Below, piece by piece: positions 12,014 to 22,917 of a stretch of DNA of 64,000 bases. The DNA is taken from positions 5,816,829 to 5,880,828 of the forward strand of contig JAJEKV010000041.1 of the NCBI GenBank assembly GCA_021234155.1, written 5' to 3'. The notes under the pieces were generated by a model that made no database searches, had not been told where the DNA came from, and was given only the letters and a program-made list of their open reading frames with translations. Source of the stretch: Isoetes taiwanensis (Eukaryota; Streptophyta; Lycopodiopsida; Isoetales; Isoetaceae). The position numbers were made by a program, and so were the translations under genes. Position 1 is the first letter of the stretch; each line of letters starts with the position of its first letter.

Positions 12014-12157
12014 CGCGTGGCTCGCGTGACCACCCCCCCCTCGTATTTGAGAAATTATGTTGTTTTAAGATATATGATGTTATGTCGCGTGGCTCACGTG
12101 ACCAGCCCCTCTGTATTTGAGAGGTTATGCTCTTATGTCGCGTGGCTCGCGTGACCA
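12014..12157. repeat. Three copies of a 19-bp CGCGTGGCTCGCGTGACCA motif
   Basis: Copies at 12,014-12,032, 12,086-12,104 and 12,139-12,157. The middle copy has CACGTG, a G-box core, where the others have CGCGTG. The longer context TTATGTCGCGTGG is kept in the last two. They may be transcription-factor sites or short tandem debris. Confidence 0.7.
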
Positions 12158-12990
12158 GCCCCTTCTCTTATTGGAGGATTGTGATTTATCATGGACCAGC
12201 CTCCTTGGGAGGCTTCGCCGAGCCGGCGTGATGGCTTCTATTTTTTGAGTTAATTGCTTCTTTTTGTTGTTTTTTCAGGTCATCTCCTCCTATGGCGACT
12301 TTGTTTTCTTTTCTCCTAAGTTTTCAGGTGATCATGGCTATTTCTTTCTTTTGTTCGACTCTCCCATGGAGTTTGAGATGCATCATCTGATTTGCGACCT
12401 CCATCTTGTGCTTCTTCGACTTTTTCATCAATGATCTTCACTTTGATGGCCCGGGCTTTTTCTTTGGAGCCGTCGGGCGAAGGTTTATCATTAGGGTTTT
12501 CCTCGAAAACCCGAAAGGGCGGGGTTTTTCATCCCGGTGATAAACTTTCGCACGTTGCCTCCTACTTGCCTTTCTTATTTTACGCCATCTTAAAAGGGGC
12601 CTGGGTTGTTCCTATGGCAGGTCCCCTTTATTATTAATGGGTAGTCAGAACCAATTGGTGGACTACCCTCCTTAGATATTTTTCAAAAAAGTTGTACACT
12701 GCTGTGATGAAAGATATGCCTATCTATCGGCCGGTTTTTCCCCTCCAGACGAGTCTCTCACCAAAATGGTTTGTTATGCAAAAATGTAGGCGTGGTTTAA
12801 TGGTCTTTCTCTAACAATATCCAAAATGTTAGGATATTGTTAGGATTTTGCGTGGTCCTATGACATTAATGCTTAGGGATTTGTTGCAGCGGTCCTGCAC
12901 CCCCTCAAGGAATACAAATCAAATTCTTGATGGTTTTGTTATGCAAAAATAGGCGTTAAGTAATTGAAGTAGTTGAAGTAACTTGTCTTA
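12158..12990. other. Non-coding stretch with a 73-bp imperfect hairpin
   Basis: Arms CGAAGGTTTATCA (from 12,478) and TGATAAACTTTCG (to 12,550) pair with one mismatch and enclose a second hairpin, GGGTTTTCCTCGAAAACCC. An open frame over 12,392-12,637 has no recognisable domain. The third copy of the 9.95-kb repeat lies at 12,787-12,941. Confidence 0.45.
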
Positions 12991-13290
12991 CATGGAATAC
13001 TAGTATAAGGACATGTGATCATGCACGTGCATCACATGTAGCAAATCAAGTACTCTGTCCTACCACTATAAAGACCCGTTATATGGAAGGATAGGACATG
13101 TAGAGAATCAAGTATTCTTTCCTACTTCTATAAAGACATGTGACAATAGAAGTATTACACATGTCGTAATTCATGTATTCTTTCCTACAATGCCTTAGCA
13201 AATAAAGTACTCTGTCCTACTACTATAAAGACATGTGACATGGAAGCATACGACATGTAGAGAATCAAGTATTCTTTCCTACTTCTAATA
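12991..13290. repeat. Degenerate ~65-bp repeats, shared with 14.66-14.90 kb
   Basis: Repeated blocks of CAAGTATTCTTTCCTAC, TATAAAGACATGTGACA and AAAGTACTCTGTCCTACTA. The same blocks resume at 14,664-14,860, for example GTAATTCATGTATTCTTTCC at 13,166 and 14,665. This suggests a larger repeat of this type. Confidence 0.7.
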
Positions 13291-13436
13291 TGTAGCATAA
13301 TAACAGGGGGTTTTCTTTGTGTTTTTGTACGCTTTTCACTAAGGTTTTCCTATGATTTCGTGATGTATTCAAATGGATGTACTAATGCGTACATCTAGAG
13401 TGCACCATTTCTGAGCCATTGATTTTAGCCTTTTTT

Positions 13437-13556
13437 TTCCAATGGTCAACAACCAATGGCTCACAACAAAAGCCCTTTTTTTGTGCGTGTGGTGCATAAT
13501 GGTCAACAACCAATGGCTCACAACAAAAGCCCTCTTTTTGTGTGTGTGGTGCATAA
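13437..13556. repeat. Two tandem copies of a ~58-bp unit
   Basis: The unit AATGGTCAACAACCAATGG, then CTCACAACAAAAGCCC and a G/T-rich end, occurs twice head to tail. It produces a repeated minus-strand frame that I do not regard as a gene. Confidence 0.85.
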
Positions 13557-14238
13557 TGGGCACATGAGGGGCTTGAAGGGCGCATGTAGTGCAGTTTCTC
13601 GCCGACAACACATTTCTTATTATAACTTTTGATCCAGAGCTCTGTTTGAGATGATTTTTATTGCGTTGGAAAGCTCTCTCCGAGGTCTTTTTGATAGTGT
13701 ATGATATGGATATGTTTGGTTAAGTTATCTATGCTAAAACAGCAATTGTTTGGCCGGGTTTGGTAGGCTTTCACATCCTACCAGCTGATTAATACAGGAT
13801 TGCGCTATTGGATATTGTTTTATGGCTCATTCCGAATGAAGGTTGCAAAAAATTACCATGCATTTTTAGATTTTGAGGCAGTTATTAAACAAATCCAAGG
13901 CTTCTAGATCCTTGTGCTAAAAAGCAGAAAAGTTTCCCACTTTGGTTTCTCACCACAAGAATCCATGGAGGCCAAAGGCTGCTGTTAAATTCCAGTTGAA
14001 AAATGTTTGTGTATGGGCGTTGCAAACTTTATGACTTTTAGAATAATGGGATCAATCCGCTCTATCTTTATGGTAACTTTTACTTATGTTCTATTTGTTT
14101 TATTGTGATGAAATTCAAAAGCTACAGGTGATGAAAGCCTCAAATGAATTCTAGTTTTTTCTCGGTTTTGGGGGACAAACTATTAACATCCAACATATAA
14201 AAATTAAATCCCCCAACACATAACAACCATTGATATTA
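13557..14238. other. Non-coding DNA, nothing recognised
   Basis: No domain-bearing frame. The last 60 bases contain partial duplications of the edge of the adjoining fold-back element (CAACACATAACAACCATTG). Confidence 0.45.
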
Positions 14239-14666
14239 ACAACCAACACATAACTACCATTGACATTAATTAACACAACCATTGGGTCCAACACATTTAA
14301 ATTAAAATCCCCCTTAAACCCCCTTTGGTTTGGGTGCATATTCACACGGGGGGTGACATAGGGCAGCGAGAGCCCTTATAATTGTATTTTGCACGTACGA
14401 AATCAACACCATATAGTATTTTGCGAATCTTGTTATACAGTATAGCAAATTTTGTACTTGCATACCCCACAAATGAGGAACTTTACGTACGGTGTAGATT
14501 AAGGAATAAGGGGTGAATATGCCTATCCAACAGCTCTCGTTGCCCGGAGTCACCCCCGTGTGAATATGCACCCAAACCAAAGGGGGTTTAAGGGGGATTT
14601 TAATTTAAATGTGTTGGACCCAATGGTTGTGTTAATTAATGTCAATGGTAGTTATGTGTTGGTTGT
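14239..14666. mobile_element. 428-bp fold-back (MITE-like) element
   Basis: The left arm 14,239-14,357 and right arm 14,549-14,666 are almost perfect reverse complements over ~118 bp; the only difference seen is one G in a G-run. After a short mismatch the pairing continues in GGGCAGCGAGAGC against GCTCTCGTTGCCC. The outer ends read ACAACCAACACATAACTACC. The ~190-bp loop is non-coding. Long near-identical arms and no gene fit a recently active non-autonomous fold-back element, superfamily unknown. No clear target-site duplication was found. Confidence 0.8.
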
Positions 14667-15058
14667 AATTCATGTATTCTTTCCTACAATGCCTTAGTAA
14701 ATAAAGTACTCTGTCCTACTACTATAAAGACGTGTGAATGGGAAGTATAGGACATGTAGAAAATCGAATATTCTTTCCTACATCTATAAAGACATGTGAC
14801 AATAGAATTATTAGACATGTAGAAATTCAAGTATTCTTTCCTACAGTGGATTGTATTATAAAATGACATGTCACAATAGAAGAAACTACAAAACAACAGT
14901 GGATGTTTTAGTCCACTGAAAAAAGAACACCATTATCGAACAAAACCATACCTCCACAAATCCACATGTAGGATTCTTTAAAAACAGGACATGTAGACCT
15001 ACCAAAACTGATGTTTTCAACAGTGGACCAAAAACCGGGGTGAGTGTGCGACGCCGAA
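14667..15058. other. Repeat remnants leading into the truncated Ty3 element
   Basis: The first ~200 bases continue the degenerate CTTTCCTAC and GACATGTG repeats. A hairpin of CAGTGGA and TCCACTG lies near 14,899-14,920. The 5' break of the Ty3 element falls at about 15,040-15,058. No LTR is present on this side. Confidence 0.5.
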
Positions 15059-16717
15059 ACGTGTTACCCGACGCACGATCAGGAATTGCTTGCAGTTGTC
15101 AGGGCATTAAGAATTTGGAGGCACTACCTCTTAGGAAGGAAGTTCTAGTTGGACACGGATCATCAGAGCCGCCAATATGTATTCACGCAACCACACCTTA
15201 ACCTGAGGCAGCAAAGGTGGATGGAGTTCCTCGAAGAGTATGACTTTGACATAGTCTACAAGCCGGGGAAGCTTAATGTGGTAGCAGATGCTCTTTCAAG
15301 GCATCCGCTGACAACTAGAGTGCATTGCAATGCAATTTCGACACTCTCCAGCGATTTCAGGAAGAAGATGGAAGAAACATTCAACGGATGTGGACTTCAA
15401 GGAAGTATGGGCAAGCTTGTGCAAGGAAGCAAGAACAGACAAGGAGAGGGAAACCTTCAAAAATTTTAAGAAGGAAGGTAATCTTCTCTACCATAAGAAC
15501 AAGCTGTGCGTGCCTGAATCATCAGGGGTGCGGAAGTTGATCCTCCACGACACCCACAACAGCCCAATAACTGGCCACGCAGGATTCATGAAGACATATT
15601 TCAAGGTGCGCAGCAGCTATTATTGGCTAGGAATGAAGAAGCAAGTAGCTCGCCACATCAAGGAATGTCAGCTATGTCAGCAAACGAAGGCAGAGCAGCT
15701 TCGAATTCCAGGGGCATTAGAACCATTAGCTGTGCCAAACGCTAAGTGGGAGGTCGTCAGCATGGACTTCATAATAGGGCTTCCAAGGACAGTAAGAGGT
15801 AAGGATGCCTTGATGGTCGTGGTCGACAAGTTGTCGAAGATGGCCCATTTTGTGCCTTGCAGGACCACGGACACAACTATGGACACGGCGAAGCTCTTCA
15901 CCAAAAAAATCTTCAGGCTCCATGGCATGCCAAAGGAAATTATCTCCAACCGAGATCCGAAGTTCATCAGTGCCTTTTGGCAGGACCTCTTTGCAATGAT
16001 TCAGACGAAGCTATCCATGAGCACGGCCTATCATCCCCAGACGGATGGGCAAACAGAGCGGACCAACAGAATATTGGAGGATATGCTACGAAACTATGTC
16101 TGGAACAAGCAAGGTATGTGGGAAGAGTTTATTCACTTGGTGGAGTTTGCATATAATAGCACCAAGCAAGAATCATCCCAAATGTCGCCGTTCATGATTA
16201 ATTACGGCTACCAATGCGTAACTTCAGACACTTGGCACAACCCCGTGTCAAAAGTGGAAGTTTCGCAGCAAATGTTGGGCGACATGCAGCAGCTCGTGGA
16301 AGAAGTTCGAGGATATCTTCTCGCAGCAAGGAGTCGACAAAAGAGCATCGCCGACAAGCATCGGACAGTCAGAGAGTTCCAAGTTGGAGATGATGTATGG
16401 CTCAAGATAAAAGTGAAGCAGGCGAAGCTCCGCATCGGAAATTGTAAGAAGCTTGCTCCAAGGTGGGCTGGACCCTTCAGAATAATCCAAAGAGTAGGTA
16501 ACCAATCCTACAAACTAGAGTTGCCAGCACACTTAAAGATCCACAAAGTCTTCCACGTGAGTTTGCTGAAGAAGCATACTCCCAATCCAGATGAAGTCTT
16601 GGACACTCCAACGATGTTGGAAATGACAGAAGAGCAGATAGAAATAGTTCCAGAACTGATCCTCGATAAAGCGTTCAAGAAGACAAGGAGATCGGAGTTT
16701 CTCCAATACTTGGTCAA
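15059..16717 (+). pseudogene. Ty3/gypsy pol fragment: RNase H, integrase, start of chromodomain
   Basis: This is the 3' part of a chromovirus-type Ty3/gypsy polyprotein. The RNase H end (15,059-15,370) has HDQELLAVV and YKPGKLNVVADALSRHP, with a stop codon (TAG) at 15,146-15,148. A frame change at about 15,370-15,400 leads into integrase: an HHCC zinc site (HDTHNSPITGH, then CQLCQQTK), the catalytic core with Asp in VSMDFI, Asp in SNRDPKF and Glu in DGQTERTN, and the GPY/F region (LAPRWAGPFRI). The chromodomain opens at about 16,650 and is cut after QYLVKWK by the hAT insertion. It resumes at 51,571. Gag, protease and reverse transcriptase are missing, so the copy is dead. The family makes and integrates retrotransposon DNA; chromodomains usually steer integration to heterochromatin. 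Confidence 0.93.
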
Positions 16718-16725
16718 GTGGAAAC
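16718..16725. other. 8-bp target-site duplication of the hAT element, left copy
   Basis: GTGGAAAC directly precedes CAGGG at 16,726 and is repeated exactly at 51,563-51,570, right after the other end. Eight base pairs is the standard hAT duplication length. Confidence 0.97.
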
Positions 16726-16849
16726 CAGGGATAGGTTCAATACGCTGTACGTTTTATACGGAATACGTATGAATTGAATAATACGGCACAAATTTGCCGT
16801 ATAAAACGCAAAAAATATGGCAAAAAACAATTCCGGCGTCGGAAGATTT

Positions 16850-17115
16850 TCGCGTACGCGAAAACAACTAAACCGCGTACGCGAACATTTTTTCGCGTAC
16901 GCGAAACCTTCAGAACCGCGTACGCGAAATCAAAATTTTTTCGTGTACGCGAAAACAATGCCACAGCGTACGCGAACTTTTTTTCGCGTATGCAGTTTAG
17001 TTGTTTTTGCGTACGCGAAAAGATTTAAACTTCGCGTACGCGTTTCTGATGATTTCGCGCACGCGAAAAAGTGTTTCGCGTACGCAATGTAGTTGTTTTC
17101 GCGTACGCGAAAATT
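16850..17115. repeat. Left subterminal palindrome cluster of the hAT (TTCGCGTACGCGAA)
   Basis: About a dozen copies of the core GCGTACGC, most within TTCGCGTACGCGAA, are spaced irregularly over ~265 bp. A matching cluster lies near the other end (46,390-46,675). hAT transposases bind short subterminal motifs with BED-type zinc fingers, so these are probable transposase-binding sites. Confidence 0.85.
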
Positions 17116-17549
17116 TTCGAGCTGTTTTGCCCAATTTACTAAGAAAAAAAAATCTTTGCGCCACTGTTTGGCCTGTTTTGTGGCACTGTTAATAGTATAT
17201 ATAAGAAAAACGTGATTAGCCCTAGAATTCACCTCGAACGTTGACCGTCAGGTTGAGTCAAAATACTCCTTGGGAAACGGTTTGCCTTTGAGGTGTCGTT
17301 TTTCCATTCACGAGTCTGACGTTGGATACTGGAACGTGAGTTTACTCCGTCCCAGTGGTTTCCAGCCTTGGGTTTGCATCTGCTTCCATAGAATATCCTA
17401 TAGGGTCCCGTCCAACCCCCCTTGATTCTCGCACGGAACGTCGACGTAACATATGCATTGTGAGCTTGCTCCTTTGCATATATACGTCTTCCTTTAGTTC
17501 GTGTAATCAAGGAGTCAGATTAAGAGACATTGTCAGCCGGGTCCGAGCA

Positions 17550-19958
17550 ATGGTGGCTACTGGTCACGCATCTACCTCTGGAGGTGCAGGCAGCGGTCAT
17601 GCATCCACCTCTAGAGATGCGAGGACTGCGTGTGCCCATGGCAGGGCCACGGGGACTGCAACTCATCCACGTGGTCGCGGTACTGGAGTTGCGGGTCGGA
17701 AAAGAGGCCCAGAATGGGAGTTTGTGAAAGAGTTTGGTGTAAATGAGTGGGAATGTGTGTTTTGTGGATACTCATCGGTAAATGGTTCTGCAACAAGAAT
17801 TCGAGCTCGCATCTTACGTGAACGAGACGTCGGTGTTGCAACTTGTACTGCATCTGCTGACTTGCGAAAGGATGCCATTGAAAGATTGTCTCGACTGGAT
17901 GGGATACGCAAAACGAAGAATAATATGAGAAAACGACGAGTTACGAATACTCAAGAGCAGTGCTGGGCAGGAGCAGACGAAGATAACTATACCACCCCCC
18001 CTGTTGGGACAGCATACCAATCAGAGGGTGGACTAGGGTCAATAGGTATAAGCACGGGAGAACAGAGAATGATAGAGACAATTGAAATAGTGGAAAGACA
18101 GACGAAGCAACAGAGGGTTGATCATTGCTTAACATCAGAGCAACTGAAGAAGACGCAATTGAAGGTTGTAGAGGCATTTTTATATGCTGGGTTGTCTCCA
18201 CATATTTTGAAGCACAAAGCAATGAAAGAAGCCTTCCAGGAAGTTGCCAAAGCAGGACCGGCTTTTAGATTGCCTTCATACAAGCATGCCAACAATAAAA
18301 TGGTTGATGAAATACATGGAAAAATAGTTGAAAGGGTGGAGATGAAGTTGTGTCGTGTGACTGAAGCGCGGCCAGCTTCATTAGTGACTGATGGTTGGAG
18401 CAATGTAAACAAGGACCATCTTATAAATTTCATGATCGTGTATCCAGGGGGTGAAGTATTTTTGAAAACCGTAGAAACCAAAACTGACCAAGTGACCGGA
18501 GATTGGATTTTTTCAGAAAACAAAGGCCGTGATAGAGAGTTTTGGACCTAAGAGAATATTTCAAGTTGTAATGGATAACGCGTCTAATTGTAAGCTAGCG
18601 GGTGAATTATTGGAGTCTGAATTTCCAGGGTTGCATGCTACTAGTTGCCAACGCCATTGCCTGAATTTATTGCTGAAGGACTGGTTCTCACAGCACACGT
18701 GGTTCAAAGATCCCATTCAGAAAGCGCGTCGGCTTGTAAAATTCATCACACCATTTACAAGTCATTGCGTCAGAAGACCCTAGCACTCATGAATCCTGGG
18801 CAAACTCGGTTTGGTTCCAATTACATCTGTCTTGAAAGAGTGCTGAAGTGTCGTGATTGGATTATCTCAACCTTTAATCATACAGAGTTTTTTGATTGGG
18901 AAAGGAGGCAGAAAGGGAAAAATGCTGCCAAACACCGACAACAAGCCGCTGCCCTTCGAGAAATGCTTGGGCGGGAGACATTTTGGAAAGGTGTAAAAAA
19001 TGTTGTGAGGTGCATGCAACCTGTTTGTCATGCCATCAAAACCCTTGATTCTTCGAAGGCAAGCACTGGAAAGGTCTGGAGGTGTTGGCACTCCATTCAA
19101 TCCTTCCTAGAACGTGATGGCCCCAATGCGCCATTTGACAATGCTAAGCGCGCAGCACTACTTAGAGACTTCAATGAACGATGGAAGAAGTCATACAATG
19201 ATCTTCATGGCGCCGCGCATGCCTTAGACCCACATAACCACGATATGGACTAGCATACAGATAAAGAAGTGATGGGCTCGTTGAAGAAGGTTGCAAAAAT
19301 GTTCTATCCCAACAGCTCGGACTACAAGCTTTTCATTGCCGAGTTAACTGAATACCAGAACCTGAGTGGAAGGTGGGCAGATGAAGAGCTTCACGACGCA
19401 CTGGAGAGTCATAAGAAGGAACCAAATATGGAATCCTATGCATGGTGGCAAGCCCATGGGCAAGTTACTGATACCTTGCAGGCAATTGCAATGATTATCC
19501 TCTCTTTGGTATCTTTCAATAGTGCAAGTGAGAGGAATTGGAGTGCCTATAAGTACATACACAGCATCACCCGCAATCGCTTGCTACATAAGAAGGCAGA
19601 CAAACTTGTATACAACTTCTCAAACTGGCGGCTATTGAATCGTAACAGTGGTACATCCGCAATCGATAAGCTACAGTTTCCTTTCATGGATGCAGATTCC
19701 GAAGTGGAAGAGGATAGCCTTCGTAACTCGCACGCAGCCTTCTTAACTCGGCCGTGCAAATCTCATTCGCTCTTGCATGTGCTGCTGCTCTCTCCATTTG
19801 CCGAGCAGCTGACATTTCAAGCTCATTCTCCATGTCTTGCAAGAAAGAAAAGGGGGTCCTCAAATTCGTGGGTACCGAAAAATCATGCTGATCCTGCTGC
19901 TGCTCCGACGTACCCACATTCCGTGGATGAGATTCTTCGTCTTCTTCACGAGACATAA
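17550..19958 (+). pseudogene. hAT transposase (BED, DUF659, hAT dimerisation), frameshifted
   Basis: I start at the first in-frame ATG, 17,550; the open frame extends upstream only without an ATG. In order: a BED-type finger (WECVFCGY, then TRIRARIL and GVATC; the usual His is Arg), a DUF659 region (LVTDGWS, LINFMIVYPG), the catalytic-fold stretch MDNASNCK with CQRHCLNLLL, then RFGSNYICLERVL, and the C-terminal dimerisation block (WWQAHGQ, SERNWSAYKYIH, NRLLHKKADKLVYNFSN). The frame changes near 18,530 and again at 18,740-18,780, and a stop interrupts it at about 19,251. The intact family protein cuts and pastes the element. This copy is inactive as written. It is convergent with the kinase gene. 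Confidence 0.93.
19684..19956 (-). CDS. Antisense 90-residue open frame over the transposase 3' end
   Basis: It begins with an ATG at 19,956 and encodes an acidic Gln-rich start and a helical stretch (ENELEMSAARQMERAAAHA) that could form a coiled coil. It overlaps the last ~90 codons of the plus-strand transposase frame, which run past the conserved dimerisation block. The 3' part of the transposase frame may therefore be fortuitous and this small frame real, or the reverse. No family is recognised. Confidence 0.25.
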   Translation of the reverse strand: MSREEDEESHPRNVGTSEQQQDQHDFSVPTNLRTPFSFLQDMENELEMSAARQMERAAAHARANEICTAELRRLRASYEGYPLPLRNLHP

Positions 19959-20245
19959 TTATAGTGCTAACTTGGATAGATGCGTTGATTGACTTGTAAC
20001 GGTGTGCTTTGACTTCTTATCTTTATAATTTTCGTTAGCTGCAACATATACAAAAAACACACAATAAATAACACAAAAAACACGCGAAAATAGGAACTAA
20101 GCTATACACACAAACAATAATTTCTCAAATAGCATCAAACGCTTGTTTAATCAATTTATTTGGAATATTATATAGTACAAGAATGTTTGAATGTGAAATT
20201 ATGCTCGTGTGTGAATACTCGACAGAATATGCACGCTAAGCGTGA

Positions 20246-20673
20246 CTAGGACCAGCTTGGTCTATCGTCGTCGCCACCCCGGCCAAGTTGAAGAATCCAA
20301 CTGATTCCAATCGGTGGCCTCGTGCACGGCATTGGAGAGCAATGAAAACCGCCCGCGATAGTGTCAAGTAGCTGGGCCATATTAAATATTCGTGTTTTGT
20401 CTCTCATTGGCGACTCAACGCAATGTTTCAAGTAGTCGCACATTCTCCGATGCTTGCCTTGCTGCTCCAGGCTTCCTATTGACTCCAGGTAGGAGTGCTT
20501 ACTAGCAAAATCAGCCAAGTAGTAGACAATGTAGGCTGCCCCATGCAAATCAAAGTCAATCCTTGCAGGCACTGTCTTCGAGCCACTACCAAAAAAAAGA
20601 TCATCGTGCATATATGGATGCCTGGCCCTTTCCATCTCAATTCTTTTCTTACCCTCGCCATCCAAACCCTTGC
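20246..20673 (-). pseudogene. Kinase gene carried by the hAT, 3' part (C-lobe)
   Basis: This is the C-terminal ~140 residues of the kinase whose 5' part is at 44,037-45,326. It resumes in the same codon phase directly outside the CACTA insertion. Visible C-lobe features are HDDLFFG (in the usual APE position), DFDLHGAAYIVYYLAD (subdomain IX, with the conserved Asp) and CDYLKHCVESPMRDKTRIFNMAQLLDTI (subdomain XI, with an Arg/Lys-rich RPT-like site). The stop codon TAG is at 20,246-20,248. It is convergent with the transposase, with ~290 bp between. Confidence 0.8.
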
Positions 20674-20676
20674 AAT
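20674..20676. other. 3-bp target-site duplication (AAT) of the CACTA element
   Basis: AAT before CACTACAA is repeated at 44,030-44,032 after TTGTAGTG. Three base pairs is the CACTA standard. Removing the element and one AAT restores the kinase codon phase, which supports the boundary independently. Confidence 0.9.
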
Positions 20677-20686
20677 CACTACAAGG

Positions 20687-21122
20687 GATCGTCGACGTCC
20701 AACGACGTCGCGTCGTCGATGAACGCCGGACCGTCGTCGTTGATCAACGACATCGTCGTTCAACGACGATTAACGCCGCTTCGGCGCCGTTCAACGACGG
20801 CCATCGTGGCTGGCGATCGGCCCCGCCCTTCGCGGTATGGGTACTGCTGCCAAGCTGGCAGGCCTTCGTGTCAAACACGTCAGCTAAACGTCGTTCAACG
20901 ACGTTTTACAGAGCTGACGTCGCGCCGCGTCATGCGTGGAAATGGGCAGTTGCCAAGCTGGCAGCCTGCGTGTCAAGACGCGCCGCCCGTTGCCGTTGAA
21001 CGACGCCGCGACAACGCCGACGGCGTACGTCGCGCTGCGTGGCATGGTGCCGGTGCCAAGCCGGCTCGCCTGCGTGTCAAGACATCGTCGGCTTCAACGT
21101 CGTTTAACGACGTCACGCAGAG
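20687..21122. repeat. Left subterminal repeats of the CACTA element
   Basis: Dense variants of ACGTCGTTnAACGACGT and the half-sites CGTCG and CGACG. Two degenerate ~100-bp blocks repeat GCCAAGCTGGCAG and GCGTGTCAAGAC. In CACTA elements such repeats bind the TNPA-type protein. Frames across this stretch are repeat artefacts. Confidence 0.85.
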
Positions 21123-21717
21123 GAATTTTTTTTTTTTTTTTTGCCAAATAAAACCCTAACCCTAACCCTAACCCTACATCCACGTTATAAGTGGATCCAT
21201 CGATAGTCTGCCGTTATTCTTATTTTTGAGTGTTCTTCCCTATCTTGCTATAATGGTCCCGGCAGCTTGAAGACCACCTTCGCGATATGTTCCTTCTAGC
21301 AAGTAATCCTCCTCCTCCAAGGGAAGACAACTCCAAAGAACCCCCCGCTTCTCCCGGTTGAGAACCCTCCCTTCACCATCGTGGCAAAGATGAGTGAAAA
21401 GGAGCTTCGATTGCACTAACATCCGGGCGTTCCATGCGCGGGAACGATCGGTAGAATGGCTCACCGAGCCAAACAAAGAGAAAACGACATTAATGGTGCG
21501 GAGATAATGATGCAAATGGTTGCATCAAAACCGCCACGCCCTCGGGATGGACATAAGTAATGTATAAGCTTTTTTTTATGAATGGAAACAATAAGTTTTT
21601 TATCTATTTGTGTTGTCGTTGTATAAGCTTTATTTTATGAATGGGAACAATCAAGTATTTTTATTTATTTGTGTTATTTGTATTGTATGTTGTTTCGTTA
21701 TGTTAAACAATCACGGT
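21123..21717. other. CACTA leader: poly(T), four CCCTAA copies, unassigned minus-strand frame
   Basis: A T-run at 21,125-21,142 is followed by CCCTAACCCTAACCC at 21,154-21,176, too short to be a telomere trace with confidence. A minus-strand frame at 21,240-21,515 (91 residues) is unrecognised. Its first ~50 bp, around GATGCAAATGGTTGCATC, recur in reverse complement at 63,660-63,712. A ~70-bp duplication (GTATAAGCTTT, then TTTATGAATGG) lies at 21,560-21,680. Confidence 0.45.
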
Positions 21718-21895
21718 TGGTCGTTTAACGACGTTATGATCATTTGACGCCGTTAAACGACGCCATGATCATCCGGCGTGGCATATGAGGGGGCATCGAC
21801 GGCCGCAAGCTCGATGTGGCATGCCTAGGTGTCGTCGACGTCGGCTTTGGCGTCGTTAAACGACGTCACACGTGACGCCGATAGACGACGCCACA
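21718..21895. repeat. Second ACGTCG-type repeat cluster, left side
   Basis: Copies of CGTTTAACGACG and CGTCGTTAAACGACG in both orientations, with CCATGATCATCCGGCG. It continues the left subterminal region and marks its inner edge before transcribed-looking sequence starts at about 21,960. Confidence 0.8.
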
Positions 21896-22079
21896 TATGG
21901 CGGGAACCCTACCCCGGGTTATTTACTTGTTATTTTCACTTTCGTTTGTTTGGATTTTTTGCCTCGTGGGTCTTCATAAGGTAAGATCTCTCGCTTTAAT
22001 CTTTGTGTTAGAGTTAAACACCTCCAAATGCTAATAGATTAGAAGATTGAATCTTGAAAGTATGTTAAAAACTTGAGGG

Positions 22080-22275
22080 ATGCATGATCAAGGTAATCGG
22101 CCTGGTTCCATCCCTAATGGAGAAGACTAAATGTATCGGGTTTATGCACCTCGTAACGTAAGTTTCAATCTTCATAGATTACAAAAGATTTGAAAGGTTG
22201 CGTGAATATAAGGTCTTCGGGTCTAACTCCATTTCAAATGGAGAGGACTAGATGTATCGGGTTCAGTGCACCCTT
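22080..22275. repeat. Leader repeats related to 38.95-39.29 kb
   Basis: Two ~120-bp copies share AATGGAGAAGACTAAATGT or AATGGAGAGGACTAGATGT followed by ATCGGGTT. The arrangement resembles the three copies at 38,949-39,290 (GTGGAGAAGACTAGGTGTTC, then CGGGTCC). The two gene blocks of the CACTA may thus have related 5' leaders. Confidence 0.6.
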
Positions 22276-22917
22276 CAATCAAATGCTTTTAAATATCATA
22301 AACGTTGTATGAATCAATCTTAAGAATAAACATTTGATAAAATCATGAAAAAAACATGGATATTTATAATTATTATATTATTACATGGTTTTTTATTAAT
22401 ATTTTTATTGTTTACTAGAAAAACAACATGGACTTAACGTCGGAAGGAATTTGAACGTAAAGTGAGACAGTAAAAGCTTTGAGAAAGTTACATGGCGACT
22501 TGCGCAAGAATGTTACCCCAACAATTGCCACAAATAGTCCAATTAGACCCAAAGTGGACCTAGTCTTCCTAGAGGTGGGGTGGTGTGCATGAAATGAATG
22601 TCACCGATGTATGTACCATAAACATGTTTGAATGATTAGTTAACTTTATATCTTGATGTTACTTTTTTTTTGCGGTTGTACTTGTGAGCGGTTATATTGC
22701 AATTGTTCGATGTGCAAAGGACAAATAAAACGGATGAGAAAGACCTGCCCTCGACCATGTTGAGAAATATGGTGAATGCCCCGACAAATCCAAAGGCTCT
22801 CGGATGCACATGTGGGGTATTCCAACGAGGTATAATACACTTAATCTTATGAACGATAATCAACTACTCTCATGTACTTGAATCGATGTCTTAACTTAGT
22901 TTGCTTGTATTTTGTTA
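22276..22917. other. AT-rich non-coding stretch in the CACTA
   Basis: No domain-bearing frame. A probable 3' splice site (TTGTTAG before GAAGAAATTG) lies at about 22,918, upstream of the next coding trace, so this may be intronic. Confidence 0.35.

Noticed and set aside
20563-21159. 198-residue Arg-rich frame, and similar long frames at 43,562-43,976
   Set aside because: These run through the ACGTCG subterminal repeats; composition follows the repeat and both strands are equally open.
21154-21176. Interstitial telomere repeat (four CCCTAA copies)
   Set aside because: Too short and next to a poly(T) run inside a transposon leader; it easily arises by chance and the common plant unit is CCCTAAA.
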